From: Rhizobium sp. CFBP 8762
GTDB lineage: Bacteria; Pseudomonadota; Alphaproteobacteria; Rhizobiales; Rhizobiaceae
NCBI RefSeq assembly: GCF_014841565.1
Contig: NZ_JACYUD010000007.1
Coordinates: 124,001 to 188,000, forward strand
Direction of reading: 5' to 3'
DNA length: 64,000 nucleotides
Below are positions 43,347-55,335 of the stretch, one piece after another (the stretch's first letter is position 1; each line of letters starts with the position of its first letter). The position numbers and the translations under genes were made by a program. The notes under the pieces were generated by a model that worked only from the letters and a program-made list of their open reading frames with translations, was not told the DNA's origin and ran no database searches.

Positions 43347-45016
43347 CATCCCGCAAAATTCTGGAGGTGCGCGGTCTGAACGTGTGGTTTGCCGGGGAAC
43401 ACGGTACCCGCAAACAGGTCGTCAAGGACGTCAACTTTGAGCTTTACGCCGGTCAGTGTGTAGCCCTTGTTGGCGAATCCGGCTCCGGCAAAAGTGTGAC
43501 CGCACGCTCATTGGTCGGGCTAACGGGTGAAGGCTCGACCGTGGACGCGCAGACGCTGGAACTGGAGGGCCAAAGCCTGCTGGGCCGCAGCGACGCATGG
43601 TGGCGCAGCCTGCGGGGCTCAAAAATCGGCTTTATCCTGCAGGATGCGTTGGTCTCGCTGGACCCGCTTCGCCCGGTCGGCAAGGAAATTGGCGAGGCCC
43701 TGTCCCTCCACGGCTGGGGTGACCGCGCCACCCGCCAGCAAAAAGTGCTGGACGCGCTGGCCGACGTCGGCGTGCCGGAACCGGCACTGCGTGCGCAGCA
43801 GCGCCCCGGCGAGCTTTCCGGCGGCCTGCGCCAACGGGCGCTGATTGCCTCCGCTATTGCCTTGCACCCGGATATCGTGATTGCCGATGAGCCGACAACT
43901 GCGCTGGATGTCACCGTTCAGGCGCAGGTGCTGGAGGTGTTGCGGCAGATGTTGCGGCGGGGCACCAGCGTCATACTCATCAGTCACGACCTTGCCGTGG
44001 TGGCCAAACTTGCTGATGTTATTCTGGTCATGCAGGGCGGCACGATTGTGGAGGCTGGCACCAGCGACGACGTGCTCTCTCGCCCGAAGCATCCCTATAC
44101 ACAGCAGCTGATCGATGCCATTCCGAGCGAGCACACCAAAGGTACGCGCCTGACGCGCAGTGGCAGCCACGCCACGCCCACGCTGTTTGCCCCTTCCGCT
44201 CCACAAGGCAAGGAGGACACGCACCCGGTTCTGGAAGCGCGTCATATCGTCAAAAGCTTTCGCGGACCCGGCGGAACGCGCCGCACGGTGGTCAAGGATG
44301 TTTCCTTCACCCTGAAACGCGGCGAAACGCTCGGTATCGTCGGTGAATCCGGCTCCGGCAAAAGCACGGTCGCGCGCATCGCACTATCGCTGGAAACACC
44401 GGATAGTGGTGACGTCCGGTTCCGTGGGCAGCCGTGGAGCGATGCCACACCTGCCGCTAAAAGGGCTATACGGCGCCGAATTTCGGTGGTCTATCAGGAC
44501 CCGCTGTCATCCTTCGATCCACGTTGGCGGGTGTCGCGCATTCTGACGGACGCAATCGCTCTGGGCGATCCCGGACGCGATGTGGACGCCCGTGCGGTCG
44601 AATTGCTGGAGGCCGTTGGGTTGAATGCGTCACATCTCCATCAATGGCCCTTGCGCATGTCCGGCGGGCAGCGCCAGCGCGTAGCCATCGCCCGTGCCAT
44701 TGCCACCAACCCAGAAGTGATCGTGCTGGATGAAGCGGTGTCGGCGCTCGACGTGTCGATTCAGGCGCAGATTCTGGATCTGCTGTCCGATCTTCAGACG
44801 CGGCTTGGTGTCAGCTACCTCTTCATCTCGCATGACCTCGGCGTCATTCACCATATGAGCGACCGGGTGCTCGTCATGCAGAACGGCATTGCCGTTGAGC
44901 AGGGCACGGCAGACGAGGTTTTCTACAACCCCCGCCACTCCTACACGCAGGAACTGCTGGGCTCCCTGCCCCGCCTTGAATATGCGCGGCTTCGCCAAGC
45001 CGTTTCCGCTGAGTAA
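43343..45016 (+). CDS. ABC importer ATPase with two fused domains (DppD-DppF type)
   Basis: 557 residues. Two complete ATPases in tandem. First (1-260): Walker A GESGSGKSV, signature LSGGLRQRALIA, Walker B VIADEPTTALD, SHDLAVV. Second (290-550): GESGSGKST, MSGGQRQRVAIA, VIVLDEAVSALD, SHDLGVI. Walker B in the second reads DEA rather than DEP, common in OppF types. ATG 43343 overlaps the permease stop by four bases; the frame is open further upstream, but that part is antisense-like. Energises the importer. Confidence 0.92.
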   Translation: MTSRKILEVRGLNVWFAGEHGTRKQVVKDVNFELYAGQCVALVGESGSGKSVTARSLVGLTGEGSTVDAQTLELEGQSLLGRSDAWWRSLRGSKIGFILQDALVSLDPLRPVGKEIGEALSLHGWGDRATRQQKVLDALADVGVPEPALRAQQRPGELSGGLRQRALIASAIALHPDIVIADEPTTALDVTVQAQVLEVLRQMLRRGTSVILISHDLAVVAKLADVILVMQGGTIVEAGTSDDVLSRPKHPYTQQLIDAIPSEHTKGTRLTRSGSHATPTLFAPSAPQGKEDTHPVLEARHIVKSFRGPGGTRRTVVKDVSFTLKRGETLGIVGESGSGKSTVARIALSLETPDSGDVRFRGQPWSDATPAAKRAIRRRISVVYQDPLSSFDPRWRVSRILTDAIALGDPGRDVDARAVELLEAVGLNASHLHQWPLRMSGGQRQRVAIARAIATNPEVIVLDEAVSALDVSIQAQILDLLSDLQTRLGVSYLFISHDLGVIHHMSDRVLVMQNGIAVEQGTADEVFYNPRHSYTQELLGSLPRLEYARLRQAVSAE

Positions 45017-45041
45017 GCGTCTCACGATCAGGAATACCACC

Positions 45042-46310
45042 ATGTCCCATGCCACACTCATCTGGCCCCATGTGCCGACGGATGATTTCAAAGATTTTGC
45101 CGCACGGTTTCGTCCTGTCTTCGATACCATTCGCGAGGGGGCGGCGGCCCGCGACCGGGACCGGCAGCTGCCTTACGAGGCGGTTGCGCTGCTGCGCGAC
45201 AGTGGCTTTGGAAAGCTGCGTGTGCCCAAGTCCTTCGGCGGTTTCGGCACCAGCCTCACCACCCTGTTTGCCCTGCTGACGGAACTGGCAGAGGCGGATT
45301 CCAACCTTACGCAGATCCTGCGCGGTCACTTCGGTTTCATCGAGATCGTTCTGCCCCACACCAATGCGGACTGGTCCCATCGCTGGTTGACGCTCGCCGG
45401 TCAGGGCGCCCTGTTTGCGCCAGCCCATACGGAGCCGGGCGACTCGCAGCAGGGCACCTTTTCCACTGTCGTTACTGGCGATGGTGACGCCATCGAACTG
45501 AACGGCACGAAGTATTACACCACCGGTGCGCTTTATGTGGACTGGATCCACGTAACCGCCAATCGCGGCGATGAGGCCGTAACCGTGCTGGTACCGACCA
45601 AAGCGGAGGGTGTGACCATTGTCGATGACTGGGATGGTTTCGGCCAGCCGCTGACCGCCAGCGGCACCACGACGTTCAAAGGGGTTGCCATCACAGAAGC
45701 GGATATTCAGCCCGCAGCCGGGCGCGCCTCGCACGTTCCGTCCGTCTACCAGCTCATTCATCTGGCAACCCTTTCGGGCATTGGGCGCGCGGCGGTACGC
45801 GAAACCGTGGACTATCTTTCCAAACGTCGGCGCACCTATGCGCATGGTAATGCGGACCGCGCACAGCAGGACCCGCAAATTCTGCAGGTCGTGGGGGACG
45901 TGCTCGCAAAGGTTTATGGTGCCAACACCGCCACGCTTTCCGCCGCCGCTGCGTCACAGCGGTTTTTCGACAAACTCACCACGCATGTCGCAACGGAAGC
46001 GGACCGCGCATCCCTTGAAATCGAGGTGTATCAGGCGCAGGTTACCACAGCCACTCAGGTGCTGGAGGCCACGACTGCGCTGTTTGGCGGTCTCGGCGCT
46101 TCCGCCCTCAGCCAAACACGCGGGCTGGACCGCTTCTGGCGCAATGCGCGGGCGATAGCGTCCCACAATCCGCTGATCTATCGCAGCCGTCAGATCGGCG
46201 ACTTCGCTGTCAACGACGCGGACCCGCCGCGCATGTTCTCTCTGCCGCTGGAGCCGAAACCAGAAAAGAAACGCGTTGCTTCCGACGTCCCGCGCCGACG
46301 CTATTCATGA
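45042..46310 (+). CDS. Acyl-CoA dehydrogenase-fold flavin monooxygenase (DszC/SfnB-like)
   Basis: 422 residues. Acyl-CoA dehydrogenase fold with LRDSGFGKLRVPKSFGGFG, TELAEADSNLTQILRGHFGF and a C-terminal LFGGLGASALSQTRGLDRFWRNARAI, the pattern of DszC, SfnB/SfnC and related S-oxygenating enzymes rather than true acyl-CoA dehydrogenases (no catalytic-base Glu motif). It uses reduced flavin from a separate reductase, not present here. AGGA precedes ATG 45042. Last gene of the organosulfur-type operon; substrate unknown. Confidence 0.85.
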   Translation: MSHATLIWPHVPTDDFKDFAARFRPVFDTIREGAAARDRDRQLPYEAVALLRDSGFGKLRVPKSFGGFGTSLTTLFALLTELAEADSNLTQILRGHFGFIEIVLPHTNADWSHRWLTLAGQGALFAPAHTEPGDSQQGTFSTVVTGDGDAIELNGTKYYTTGALYVDWIHVTANRGDEAVTVLVPTKAEGVTIVDDWDGFGQPLTASGTTTFKGVAITEADIQPAAGRASHVPSVYQLIHLATLSGIGRAAVRETVDYLSKRRRTYAHGNADRAQQDPQILQVVGDVLAKVYGANTATLSAAAASQRFFDKLTTHVATEADRASLEIEVYQAQVTTATQVLEATTALFGGLGASALSQTRGLDRFWRNARAIASHNPLIYRSRQIGDFAVNDADPPRMFSLPLEPKPEKKRVASDVPRRRYS

Positions 46311-46326
46311 ACTGAAGTCATAGACC

Positions 46327-46340
46327 CTATAAATTTATAG
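46327..46340. promoter_or_regulatory. 14 bp perfect palindrome upstream of paoABC
   Basis: CTATAAATTTATAG, a perfect palindrome in the 174 bp gap between the DszC-like gene and paoA, 145 bp before the paoA start. Candidate operator; also overlaps TATAAA-like sequence. Confidence 0.4.
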
Positions 46341-46484
46341 TGACTAATCAACTTTTTCGTTTGTCCTACGTTGTGCAGCATGGGCAACGAGAATTTGCTG
46401 CTTGGCGGCGTGTAAACATCGTTTGCATCGGCATTGGCAACCCTCTCCCGCCTTGAACCTTGGCTCAAACACGGAGAACGGCTT

Positions 46485-47129
46485 ATGCACTGTCCCGGCC
46501 ACCTTGAACTTTCGCGGCGCGATCTGTTGATCGCGACTGCAGCAACGTCTGTCGCGATCTCGGCAGCACCATCGCTTGCCCATGCCCAGAACCAGACATC
46601 GCCGGCAGCCCGGCCTGCCTCTTCTACCGTCAACCTGACGGTCAACGGCAGTCCACGGTCGCTTGACCTCGACAATCGGACAACGCTTCTGGATGCCCTG
46701 CGTGAGCACCTCCATCTGACCGGCACCAAAAAAGGCTGCGACCACGGCCAGTGTGGTGCCTGCACGGTGATCGTCGAAGGCCGCCGCATCAACTCCTGTC
46801 TGTCGCTGGCCGTCATGCACGAGGGCGACGAGATCACCACGATCGAAGGCCTTGGCACACCGGAAGACCTGCACCCCATGCAGGCGGCGTTTGTGAAGCA
46901 TGATGGCTTTCAATGTGGCTACTGCACGCCGGGGCAGATCTGTTCCGCCGTGGCTGTGCTGGCGGAAATCAAATCCGGCATGCCCAGCCACGTCAGCGCC
47001 GATCTGACCGCCGCCGCAGAGTTCTCCGAAATGGAGGTGCGCGAGCGCATGAGCGGCAATATCTGTCGCTGCGGTGCCTACCCCAACATTGTTGAAGCCA
47101 TTACCGAAGTTGCTGGGAGGCAGGGATGA
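46485..47129 (+). CDS. paoA: Periplasmic aldehyde oxidoreductase, 2Fe-2S subunit PaoA
   Basis: 214 residues. Tat signal with [13 protein letters not shown] and cleavage after AHA (about residue 34). Two 2Fe-2S domains: plant-type [10 protein letters not shown] ... C, and the helical C-terminal domain with [10 protein letters not shown] and CRC. GGAGAACGG before ATG 46485 fixes the start. First of three PaoABC subunits; carries electrons from the molybdenum site to FAD. The Tat signal exports the whole complex in E. coli-type PaoABC. Reaction: oxidation of aromatic and other aldehydes to acids. Confidence 0.93.
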   Translation: MHCPGHLELSRRDLLIATAATSVAISAAPSLAHAQNQTSPAARPASSTVNLTVNGSPRSLDLDNRTTLLDALREHLHLTGTKKGCDHGQCGACTVIVEGRRINSCLSLAVMHEGDEITTIEGLGTPEDLHPMQAAFVKHDGFQCGYCTPGQICSAVAVLAEIKSGMPSHVSADLTAAAEFSEMEVRERMSGNICRCGAYPNIVEAITEVAGRQG

Positions 47130-48076
47130 AAGCCTTTACCTATGAGCGCGCCACCTCGCCCGCAGCCGCATCCGCAGCCATGGCCAGCACGCAAGGCGCA
47201 AAATTCATCGCTGGGGGCACCAATCTGCTGGACCTGATGAAGCTGGAAATCGAAGCACCGACGCACCTGATCGATGTGAATGATCTCGGGCTCGATACAA
47301 TCGAAGAAACGCCGGACGGCGGTTTGCGCATCGGGGCGCTGGTGCGCAATTCCGATCTGGCAGCCGATGCGCGGGTGCGCCGGGACTATGGCCTTCTGGC
47401 CCGCGCGTTGCTGGCCGGTGCCTCCGGTCAGTTGCGCAACAAGGCAACCACGGCCGGAAACCTGCTTCAGCGTACGCGCTGTCCGTATTTTTACGATACG
47501 AACCAGCCCTGCAACAAGCGGAAACCCGGAAGCGGCTGTTCCGCCATTGGCGGCTTCAGCCGTCAGCATGCGGTCGTCGGCGTCAGCGATGCCTGCATCG
47601 CCACCCATCCGAGCGACATGGCCATTGCCATGCGGGCACTGGATGCCGTGGTGGAGACCGTGCGGCCGGACGGCACGACACGCGCCATTCCCATTGCCGA
47701 CTTTCACCGGTTGCCGGGCGATACGCCCCATATTGAAACCACGCTGGACGCCGGTGAACTGATTACCGCCGTAACCCTGCCTGCCCCGGTGGGCGGCACG
47801 CATATCTACCGCAAGGTGCGCGACCGCGCCTCCTACGCCTTCGCGCTGATTTCGGTTGGCGCAATTGTGCAGCCGGATGGCTCGGGACGTGTGGCCGTTG
47901 GCGGCATTGCCCACAAGCCGTGGCGCGTGGAAGCCGCAGAGGCGAAGTTGCAACAAGGTGCCCATGCCGTGTCGCAAACACTGCTGGCGGACGCCTCGCC
48001 CACCCATGAAAATGCATTCAAGGTTACGCTGGTGGAGCGCACGCTTGCCGCCGTCCTGAACGAAGCGAAGGGTTGA
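47126..48076 (+). CDS. paoB: Periplasmic aldehyde oxidoreductase, FAD subunit PaoB
   Basis: 316 residues. CO-dehydrogenase flavoprotein-type FAD domain with [16 protein letters not shown], and the PaoB-specific cysteine insertion ([22 protein letters not shown]) that in E. coli binds an additional 4Fe-4S cluster; its cysteines are present. ATGA overlap with paoA. Travels to the periplasm with PaoA because it has no signal of its own. Confidence 0.93.
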   Translation: MKAFTYERATSPAAASAAMASTQGAKFIAGGTNLLDLMKLEIEAPTHLIDVNDLGLDTIEETPDGGLRIGALVRNSDLAADARVRRDYGLLARALLAGASGQLRNKATTAGNLLQRTRCPYFYDTNQPCNKRKPGSGCSAIGGFSRQHAVVGVSDACIATHPSDMAIAMRALDAVVETVRPDGTTRAIPIADFHRLPGDTPHIETTLDAGELITAVTLPAPVGGTHIYRKVRDRASYAFALISVGAIVQPDGSGRVAVGGIAHKPWRVEAAEAKLQQGAHAVSQTLLADASPTHENAFKVTLVERTLAAVLNEAKG

Positions 48077-48080
48077 GATC

Positions 48081-50279
48081 ATGCTGTTTGATCGTCCCGC
48101 AACGACAAATCCCATCGACCAGATGAAGGTCGTCGGAAAACCGCTCGACCGTATTGATGGTCCACGCAAAACCACCGGCACGGCAACCTATGCCTATGAG
48201 TGGCATGATGAGGCGCTCAATCTGGCCTATGGCTATGTCGTGGGTTCCAGCATTGCCAAGGGCCGCATTACCTCCATGGACCTGCGTGCAGCCAAGGCGG
48301 CGCCGGGTGTCCTTGCCATCGTTACGGCTGAAAACGCCGGAAAACTTGGCAAGGGCGAAATGAACACCGCAACCCTGCTGGGCGGACCGGAAATCGAGCA
48401 TTATCATCAGGCCATTGCGGTGGTGGTGGCGGAAACCTTTGAACAGGCCCGCGCAGCCGCCAATCTGGTGAAGGTTGCCTACACGGAAACTCCCGGTGCA
48501 TTTGACCTGTCAAAAGAGCGTGCCGCTGCCGTCAAACCCGAAGACAGCGAAGCCGATACGCAAGCGGGCAATTTCACCAAGGCTTTTGCCAGCGCTCCGG
48601 TGCAACTTGATGAAACCTATACCACGCCCGACCACTCCCACGCGATGATGGAGCCGCACGCATCGCTGGCCGTGTGGGAGGGCGATGAGCTTACCGTCTG
48701 GACCTCCAACCAGATGATTGCATGGACACGCGGCGACCTCGCCAAAACACTGGGCATGGAAAAGGACAAGGTCAACCTGATGTCGCCGTTCATCGGCGGC
48801 GGTTTTGGTGCCAAGCTTTTCCTGCGGGCCGATACGGTGCTGGCAGCCCTTGGGGCCAAGGCGGCGGGCCGCCCGGTCAAGCTGGCCTTGTCGCGTCCGT
48901 TTGTCTTCAACAACACCACGCATCGTCCTGCCACCATCCAGCGCATTCGCATCGGCGCCACGCCAGAGGGCAAGATTACCGCTATCGGCCATGAAAGCTG
49001 GTCTGGCGACTTGCCGGATGGCAAGCCCGATATGGCGGTGCAGCAGACCCGTCTGCTCTATGCCGGTGAAAATCGCATGACGACAACACGGCTTGCGGTG
49101 ATCGATCTGCCGGAGGGCAACGCCATGCGTGCGCCCGGCGAAGCATCCGGCCTGATGGCGCTGGAAATCGCCATGGACGAGATGGCCGAAAAGCTGGGCC
49201 TTGATCCCGTGGAGTTCCGTATTCTGAACGACACACAGGTGGACCCGGAAAATCCTGAGAAGAAATTTTCCCACCGCCAGCTTGTCGAATGTTTTCGCAC
49301 AGGTGCGGAGCGGTTCGGCTGGAACAAGCGCACTGCAAAACCGGGGCAGATACGCGATGGCCAGTGGATGCTGGGCTATGGCGTGGCGTCCGCGTTCCGC
49401 AACAATATGGTGATGAAATCGGGCGCACGCGTGCGTCTGGACCGTGATGGTTTGGTGACGGTGGAAACCGATATGACCGATATTGGCACCGGCAGCTACA
49501 CCATCATTGCACAAACCGCTGCTGAGATGATGGGCATTGGCATGACGCAAGTGGCCGTAAATCTGGGCGACTCGCGCTTCCCCGTATCCGCCGGTTCCGG
49601 CGGGCAGTGGGGCGGCAACAGTTCAACCGCCGGTGTCTATGCAGCCTGCGTCAAGCTGCGTGAAGCCATTGGCCAGAAGCTCGGCTTCAACTCGGAAGAG
49701 ATCACCTTTGCGGACGGACAGGTGAAGGCAGGTAACCGCAGCGTGCCGTTGGCGCAAGCGGCAACGGATGGTGATATTGTTGCCGAAGACACGATCGACT
49801 ACGGTGAGATCAGCAAGAAATTCCAGCAATCCACCTTTGGCGCGCATTTCGTGGAAGTGGGCGTGGACAGCGCCACGGCGGAGGTGCGCGTGCGCCGAAT
49901 GCTGGGCGTGTGTGCATCCGGCCGCATTCTCAACCCCAAGACGGCTCGCAGCCAGGTGATCGGCGGCATGACCATGGGCGTCGGGGCGGCATTGATGGAA
50001 GAACTGGCGGTTGACAAGACCAGGGGCTTCTTCGTCAACCACGATCTGGCCGGCTATGAGGTTCCGGTTCACGCCGACATTCCGCATCAAGAGGTTATCT
50101 TCCTCGATGAAACAGACCCGGTTTCCTCGCCCATGAAGGCCAAGGGCGTGGGTGAACTCGGCCTGTGCGGCGTTGCGGCGGCAGTTGCCAACGCCGTTTA
50201 TAATGCGACCGGGGTGCGCATCCGCGATTATCCGATCACGCTCGACAAGATGCTGGACAAGCTGCCGCAGATCAGTTGA
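48081..50279 (+). CDS. paoC: Periplasmic aldehyde oxidoreductase, molybdenum subunit PaoC
   Basis: 732 residues, the E. coli PaoC size. Molybdopterin-binding motifs: SPFIGGGFGAKLFLRADTV, APGEASGLMALE, AGSGGQWGGNSSTAG, and the catalytic glutamate in AKGVGELGLCG near residue 697. Uses molybdopterin cytosine dinucleotide in this family. Starts five bases after paoB. The cofactor-inserting chaperone PaoD, normally next in the operon, is absent: the next gene is a chemoreceptor after a terminator. Confidence 0.93.
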   Translation: MLFDRPATTNPIDQMKVVGKPLDRIDGPRKTTGTATYAYEWHDEALNLAYGYVVGSSIAKGRITSMDLRAAKAAPGVLAIVTAENAGKLGKGEMNTATLLGGPEIEHYHQAIAVVVAETFEQARAAANLVKVAYTETPGAFDLSKERAAAVKPEDSEADTQAGNFTKAFASAPVQLDETYTTPDHSHAMMEPHASLAVWEGDELTVWTSNQMIAWTRGDLAKTLGMEKDKVNLMSPFIGGGFGAKLFLRADTVLAALGAKAAGRPVKLALSRPFVFNNTTHRPATIQRIRIGATPEGKITAIGHESWSGDLPDGKPDMAVQQTRLLYAGENRMTTTRLAVIDLPEGNAMRAPGEASGLMALEIAMDEMAEKLGLDPVEFRILNDTQVDPENPEKKFSHRQLVECFRTGAERFGWNKRTAKPGQIRDGQWMLGYGVASAFRNNMVMKSGARVRLDRDGLVTVETDMTDIGTGSYTIIAQTAAEMMGIGMTQVAVNLGDSRFPVSAGSGGQWGGNSSTAGVYAACVKLREAIGQKLGFNSEEITFADGQVKAGNRSVPLAQAATDGDIVAEDTIDYGEISKKFQQSTFGAHFVEVGVDSATAEVRVRRMLGVCASGRILNPKTARSQVIGGMTMGVGAALMEELAVDKTRGFFVNHDLAGYEVPVHADIPHQEVIFLDETDPVSSPMKAKGVGELGLCGVAAAVANAVYNATGVRIRDYPITLDKMLDKLPQIS

Positions 50280-50310
50280 TTGCGCGTCTCTTATCAGTCT
50301 TCAGTCTGAC

Positions 50311-50332
50311 ACCGGCCCGTTTTCGGGCCGGT
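50311..50332 (+). terminator. Intrinsic terminator after paoC
   Basis: Perfect 9 bp stem ACCGGCCCG / CGGGCCGGT with a TTTT loop, 32 bp after the paoC stop, followed by a weak T-rich stretch (ATCTTATC). It ends the paoABC transcript. Confidence 0.75.
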
Positions 50333-50474
50333 ATCTTATCAGCCAGGATCAACTGAACGCTACCTAGCCGACACTGCACAGATAAAGGGCAATCTCAACA
50401 AAGTCGCACTTTAAGTGTGCATATTACCTGTTTTAAACGTTTTTGTTTTAGATTCCCCCAATGGACAACTGTAG

Positions 50475-52751
<2,277 letters not shown>

Positions 52752-52754
<3 letters not shown>

Positions 52755-52824
52755 AGCATTTCCAGCAAAAGTGGAGAAAGTTGTGCGTCCGGACAACGCG
52801 TTAGAACAAACGATCGGAGCAATT
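52752..52824. repeat. Interspersed repeat, long form
   Basis: Begins TAAAGCATTTCCAGCAAAAG and continues GTGCGTCCGGACAACGCG, then AACAAACGATCGGAGCA. Aligns with 20138-20212. Its first triplet (TAA, a variant of TAG) is the stop codon of the chemoreceptor gene. Confidence 0.75.
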
Positions 52825-52881
52825 TAAGCGAACAGGCGCGTGGGGTGTTTGCCCTCCCGCGCGCGCCGCACATCATGGCCC

Positions 52882-54072
52882 TCACGCCTTTGGTTTAAGC
52901 CGGGCCACCACAACCGACATGATCGTTGCCAGCACGGCGATGCCCGCTGCCACATATCCGATATTGGCCAGCCCCAAATGCTGGATAACAGCGCCGCCGA
53001 TGATTGCGCCAAGACCAATGCCTGCATTGGCCATGGATACATTCAGTGTTCCAGCCAGCGCGCGGGCATGGGTGGCTGCGTTCATCACTCGAACCTGACA
53101 AATCGGGTACAAAGCGGTGTTGGCAATGCCCCACGCCGCCAGCGCGACAATGAGCAGAGGGTGCGAACCGGCAAGCGGCGTCGTTGCCGCCATGCCTAGC
53201 GTCAGCACCAGTGTTGCTACACCGGTTGCCAGAAGCGGACCACGGCCCACGAAATGCCCACCAAGCCAGTTTCCACCCAGACCCAGCACACCGAAGCCCA
53301 TCAGCCACCAGCCTACCTGACCCGCCGGAATGTTACCGATCGTTTCCAGCGTATCGGCCAGATAGGTGTAAGCGGTGAACATGGCTGTAAACACCAGCAC
53401 GGAGAGCGCAATGTTTCCCAGAAAATACGGATCTTTTAAAATCTGCGCCTGATCGGCAGCGCTGACTTTTTCCGGGCGCGCAATCGATGGCATGACCAGC
53501 GCCAGCGCAACGGCCATGATCAAGGATGCGCCTGCCAGAATCCAGAACGTGCCGCGCCAGTCCAGCGCTCCCGCTGCAAGCGTGCCCAGCGGAATGCCGA
53601 ACACCATGGCAGCGGCAATACCCATATAGACCTGCGAAATGGCCTTGCTGGAGCGCTCCGGACCCACCAGTTCCCCTGCCGTCTCACTGGCCGTGCCCCA
53701 GAAAACCGGCAGCGCCAATGCTGGCAGAAACCGCGCCAAGCCAAGTATCCAAACATTGGGTGCCAGAGCCGCAAGCGCGTTGGAGGCAGCAAACAACAAC
53801 AATATTCCAACAAACAGGCGCTTGCGCTCAAAATGTGACAGCATGGCCGTGAGAAACGGCCCGGCCAGCATAACCGTGAAGGCAAACAAGGTAACGAGTT
53901 GGCCCGCCGCAGAAATGGAAATGCCGAGATCACGCGAAAGGCTCGGCAAAAGACCGACAATGATGAACTCGGTGGTAACGATGATAAAGGCTGACACAGC
54001 CAACAGCACGACGGCAAGACTGTGACTATCGGTGCGCGCGACGGCGTCGCGTGGGGTGATGATATCTGACAT
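52882..54072 (-). CDS. MFS efflux transporter (DHA1, sugar/arabinose exporter type)
   Basis: 396 residues, 12 membrane segments. N-terminal FIIVTTEFIIVGLLPSLSRDLGIS and GQLVTLFAFTVMLAGPFLT are DHA1 hallmarks shared with SotB, AraJ and NepI-type exporters; ARFLPALALPVFWGTASETAGELV in helix 4-5. GGAG before the ATG. It is divergent from the broken LysR gene and was probably its target, so its control may now be altered. Confidence 0.88.
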   Translation of the reverse strand: MSDIITPRDAVARTDSHSLAVVLLAVSAFIIVTTEFIIVGLLPSLSRDLGISISAAGQLVTLFAFTVMLAGPFLTAMLSHFERKRLFVGILLLFAASNALAALAPNVWILGLARFLPALALPVFWGTASETAGELVGPERSSKAISQVYMGIAAAMVFGIPLGTLAAGALDWRGTFWILAGASLIMAVALALVMPSIARPEKVSAADQAQILKDPYFLGNIALSVLVFTAMFTAYTYLADTLETIGNIPAGQVGWWLMGFGVLGLGGNWLGGHFVGRGPLLATGVATLVLTLGMAATTPLAGSHPLLIVALAAWGIANTALYPICQVRVMNAATHARALAGTLNVSMANAGIGLGAIIGGAVIQHLGLANIGYVAAGIAVLATIMSVVVARLKPKA

Positions 54073-54174
54073 AGGAACTCCAAGATTTCCACCATCTTAC
54101 TCGTGATCAAATCATTCGTCCTGCGGTCAAATTTCCGGTAATAGATGACTGAAATTCCAGAATAGGACGTTGCT

Positions 54175-55080
54175 ATGCTGTCATCCGAGCGTTTGAAAGG
54201 CATCGATACCTTTGTGCAAGCTGCCGAAACCGGCAGCTTCACCGCTGCTGCGGAGCGGCTCAACCTGACGAATTCGGCTGTTAGCAAAAGCGTGGCGCGG
54301 CTGGAGCAACGGCTCGGCCAAAGGCTGTTTGCGCGCACCACACGACGCTTGGCGCTAACAGAAGCCGGTGCGGCTTTTTACGCCATTTGCGTGCGCGTTA
54401 TGGCGGAACTGAGCGAGGCCGAAGCGGTGCTGGCTGCGCAGGAAACCGAGCCCGTGGGCCGGTTGAAGGTGAATGTGCCGGTGGCCTTCGGTCATATGCA
54501 GGTCATGCCGATCATTCTGTCTTTAACGGAGCGCTATCCCGGCCTGCGCCCGGATGTGAGTTTTACCGACCGCTTTGTGGACGTGATCGACGAAGGTGTC
54601 GACGTCGCCATCCGCATTAGCGCGGGTAATGTCTGGCCCGATACACTCGGTCGCAGTTATCTGGGGTCCGAGCGGCTGATTTTCTGCGCGGCGCCGGGAT
54701 TTATCGAGAAAAATGGCTTGCCGACATCAGCACAGGACTTGGCCCGGTTTGACAGCGTTCTCTACGGCAAAGCCGATGGCAGCACCATTCCCTAGCGGCT
54801 TACCCACGATGCTGGTTCAGTGGAACGCAAATTCATGGAGGGCCGCATAATCCTTGGCAGCGCGGAGGCGCAGGTCGGCGCGGTCAAGGCCGGATTTGGC
54901 ATTGCGCAACTGGCAACATGGCTGATTCGGGATGAGCTTGCCTGTGGGCATTTGGTAGAAATTTTGCCGCATATGGCAACGGACGGACTCCCCCTTCACC
55001 TCGTATGGCCCCGCAGCCGACAACTGATCCCGAAAGTGGACGCGCTGATCACCATGCTTTCGGAAGGTCTGAGCATTTAG
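54175..55080 (+). pseudogene. LysR-family regulator interrupted by in-frame amber codon
   Basis: The frame encodes a normal LysR protein of 301 residues if a TAG at 54793-54795 is read through. Residues 1-206 give the helix-turn-helix (FTAAAERLNLTNSAVSKSVARLEQ) and half the effector domain; after the stop the same frame continues RLTHDAGSVERKF through KVDALITMLSEGLSI to a TGA/TAG at 55078-55080. A single change from TGG (STIPW-R) would explain it. The truncated product (206 residues) keeps the DNA-binding domain. Divergent from the MFS exporter. Sequencing error cannot be excluded. Confidence 0.8.
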
Positions 55081-55335
55081 ACCTGCGGACGTTGGCATCC
55101 GCGTCCGGTCAGAGCTACCGGCGGCTCCGTAGCAACAATGAATTGCAAATAGAGCCATCATTCCATGTTGCTAATTTGCGACATTTGGATGGAACTTTCC
55201 GGTTATCTTTAAAAGTCGGTCCGGAAACTAAAGATTACATACTCGCCGAGGTTGTCATATTATTTATCGCGAATATACATTTGACTTTCGATCCGGCATC
55301 CGAGAGGTGCTGATTCCTCGGGAGATTTGATAAAA

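Noticed and set aside
55081-55335. Fur or RirA/Irr box upstream of the siderophore receptor
   Set aside because: AT-rich stretches exist, but no segment matches a named iron box well enough to report.
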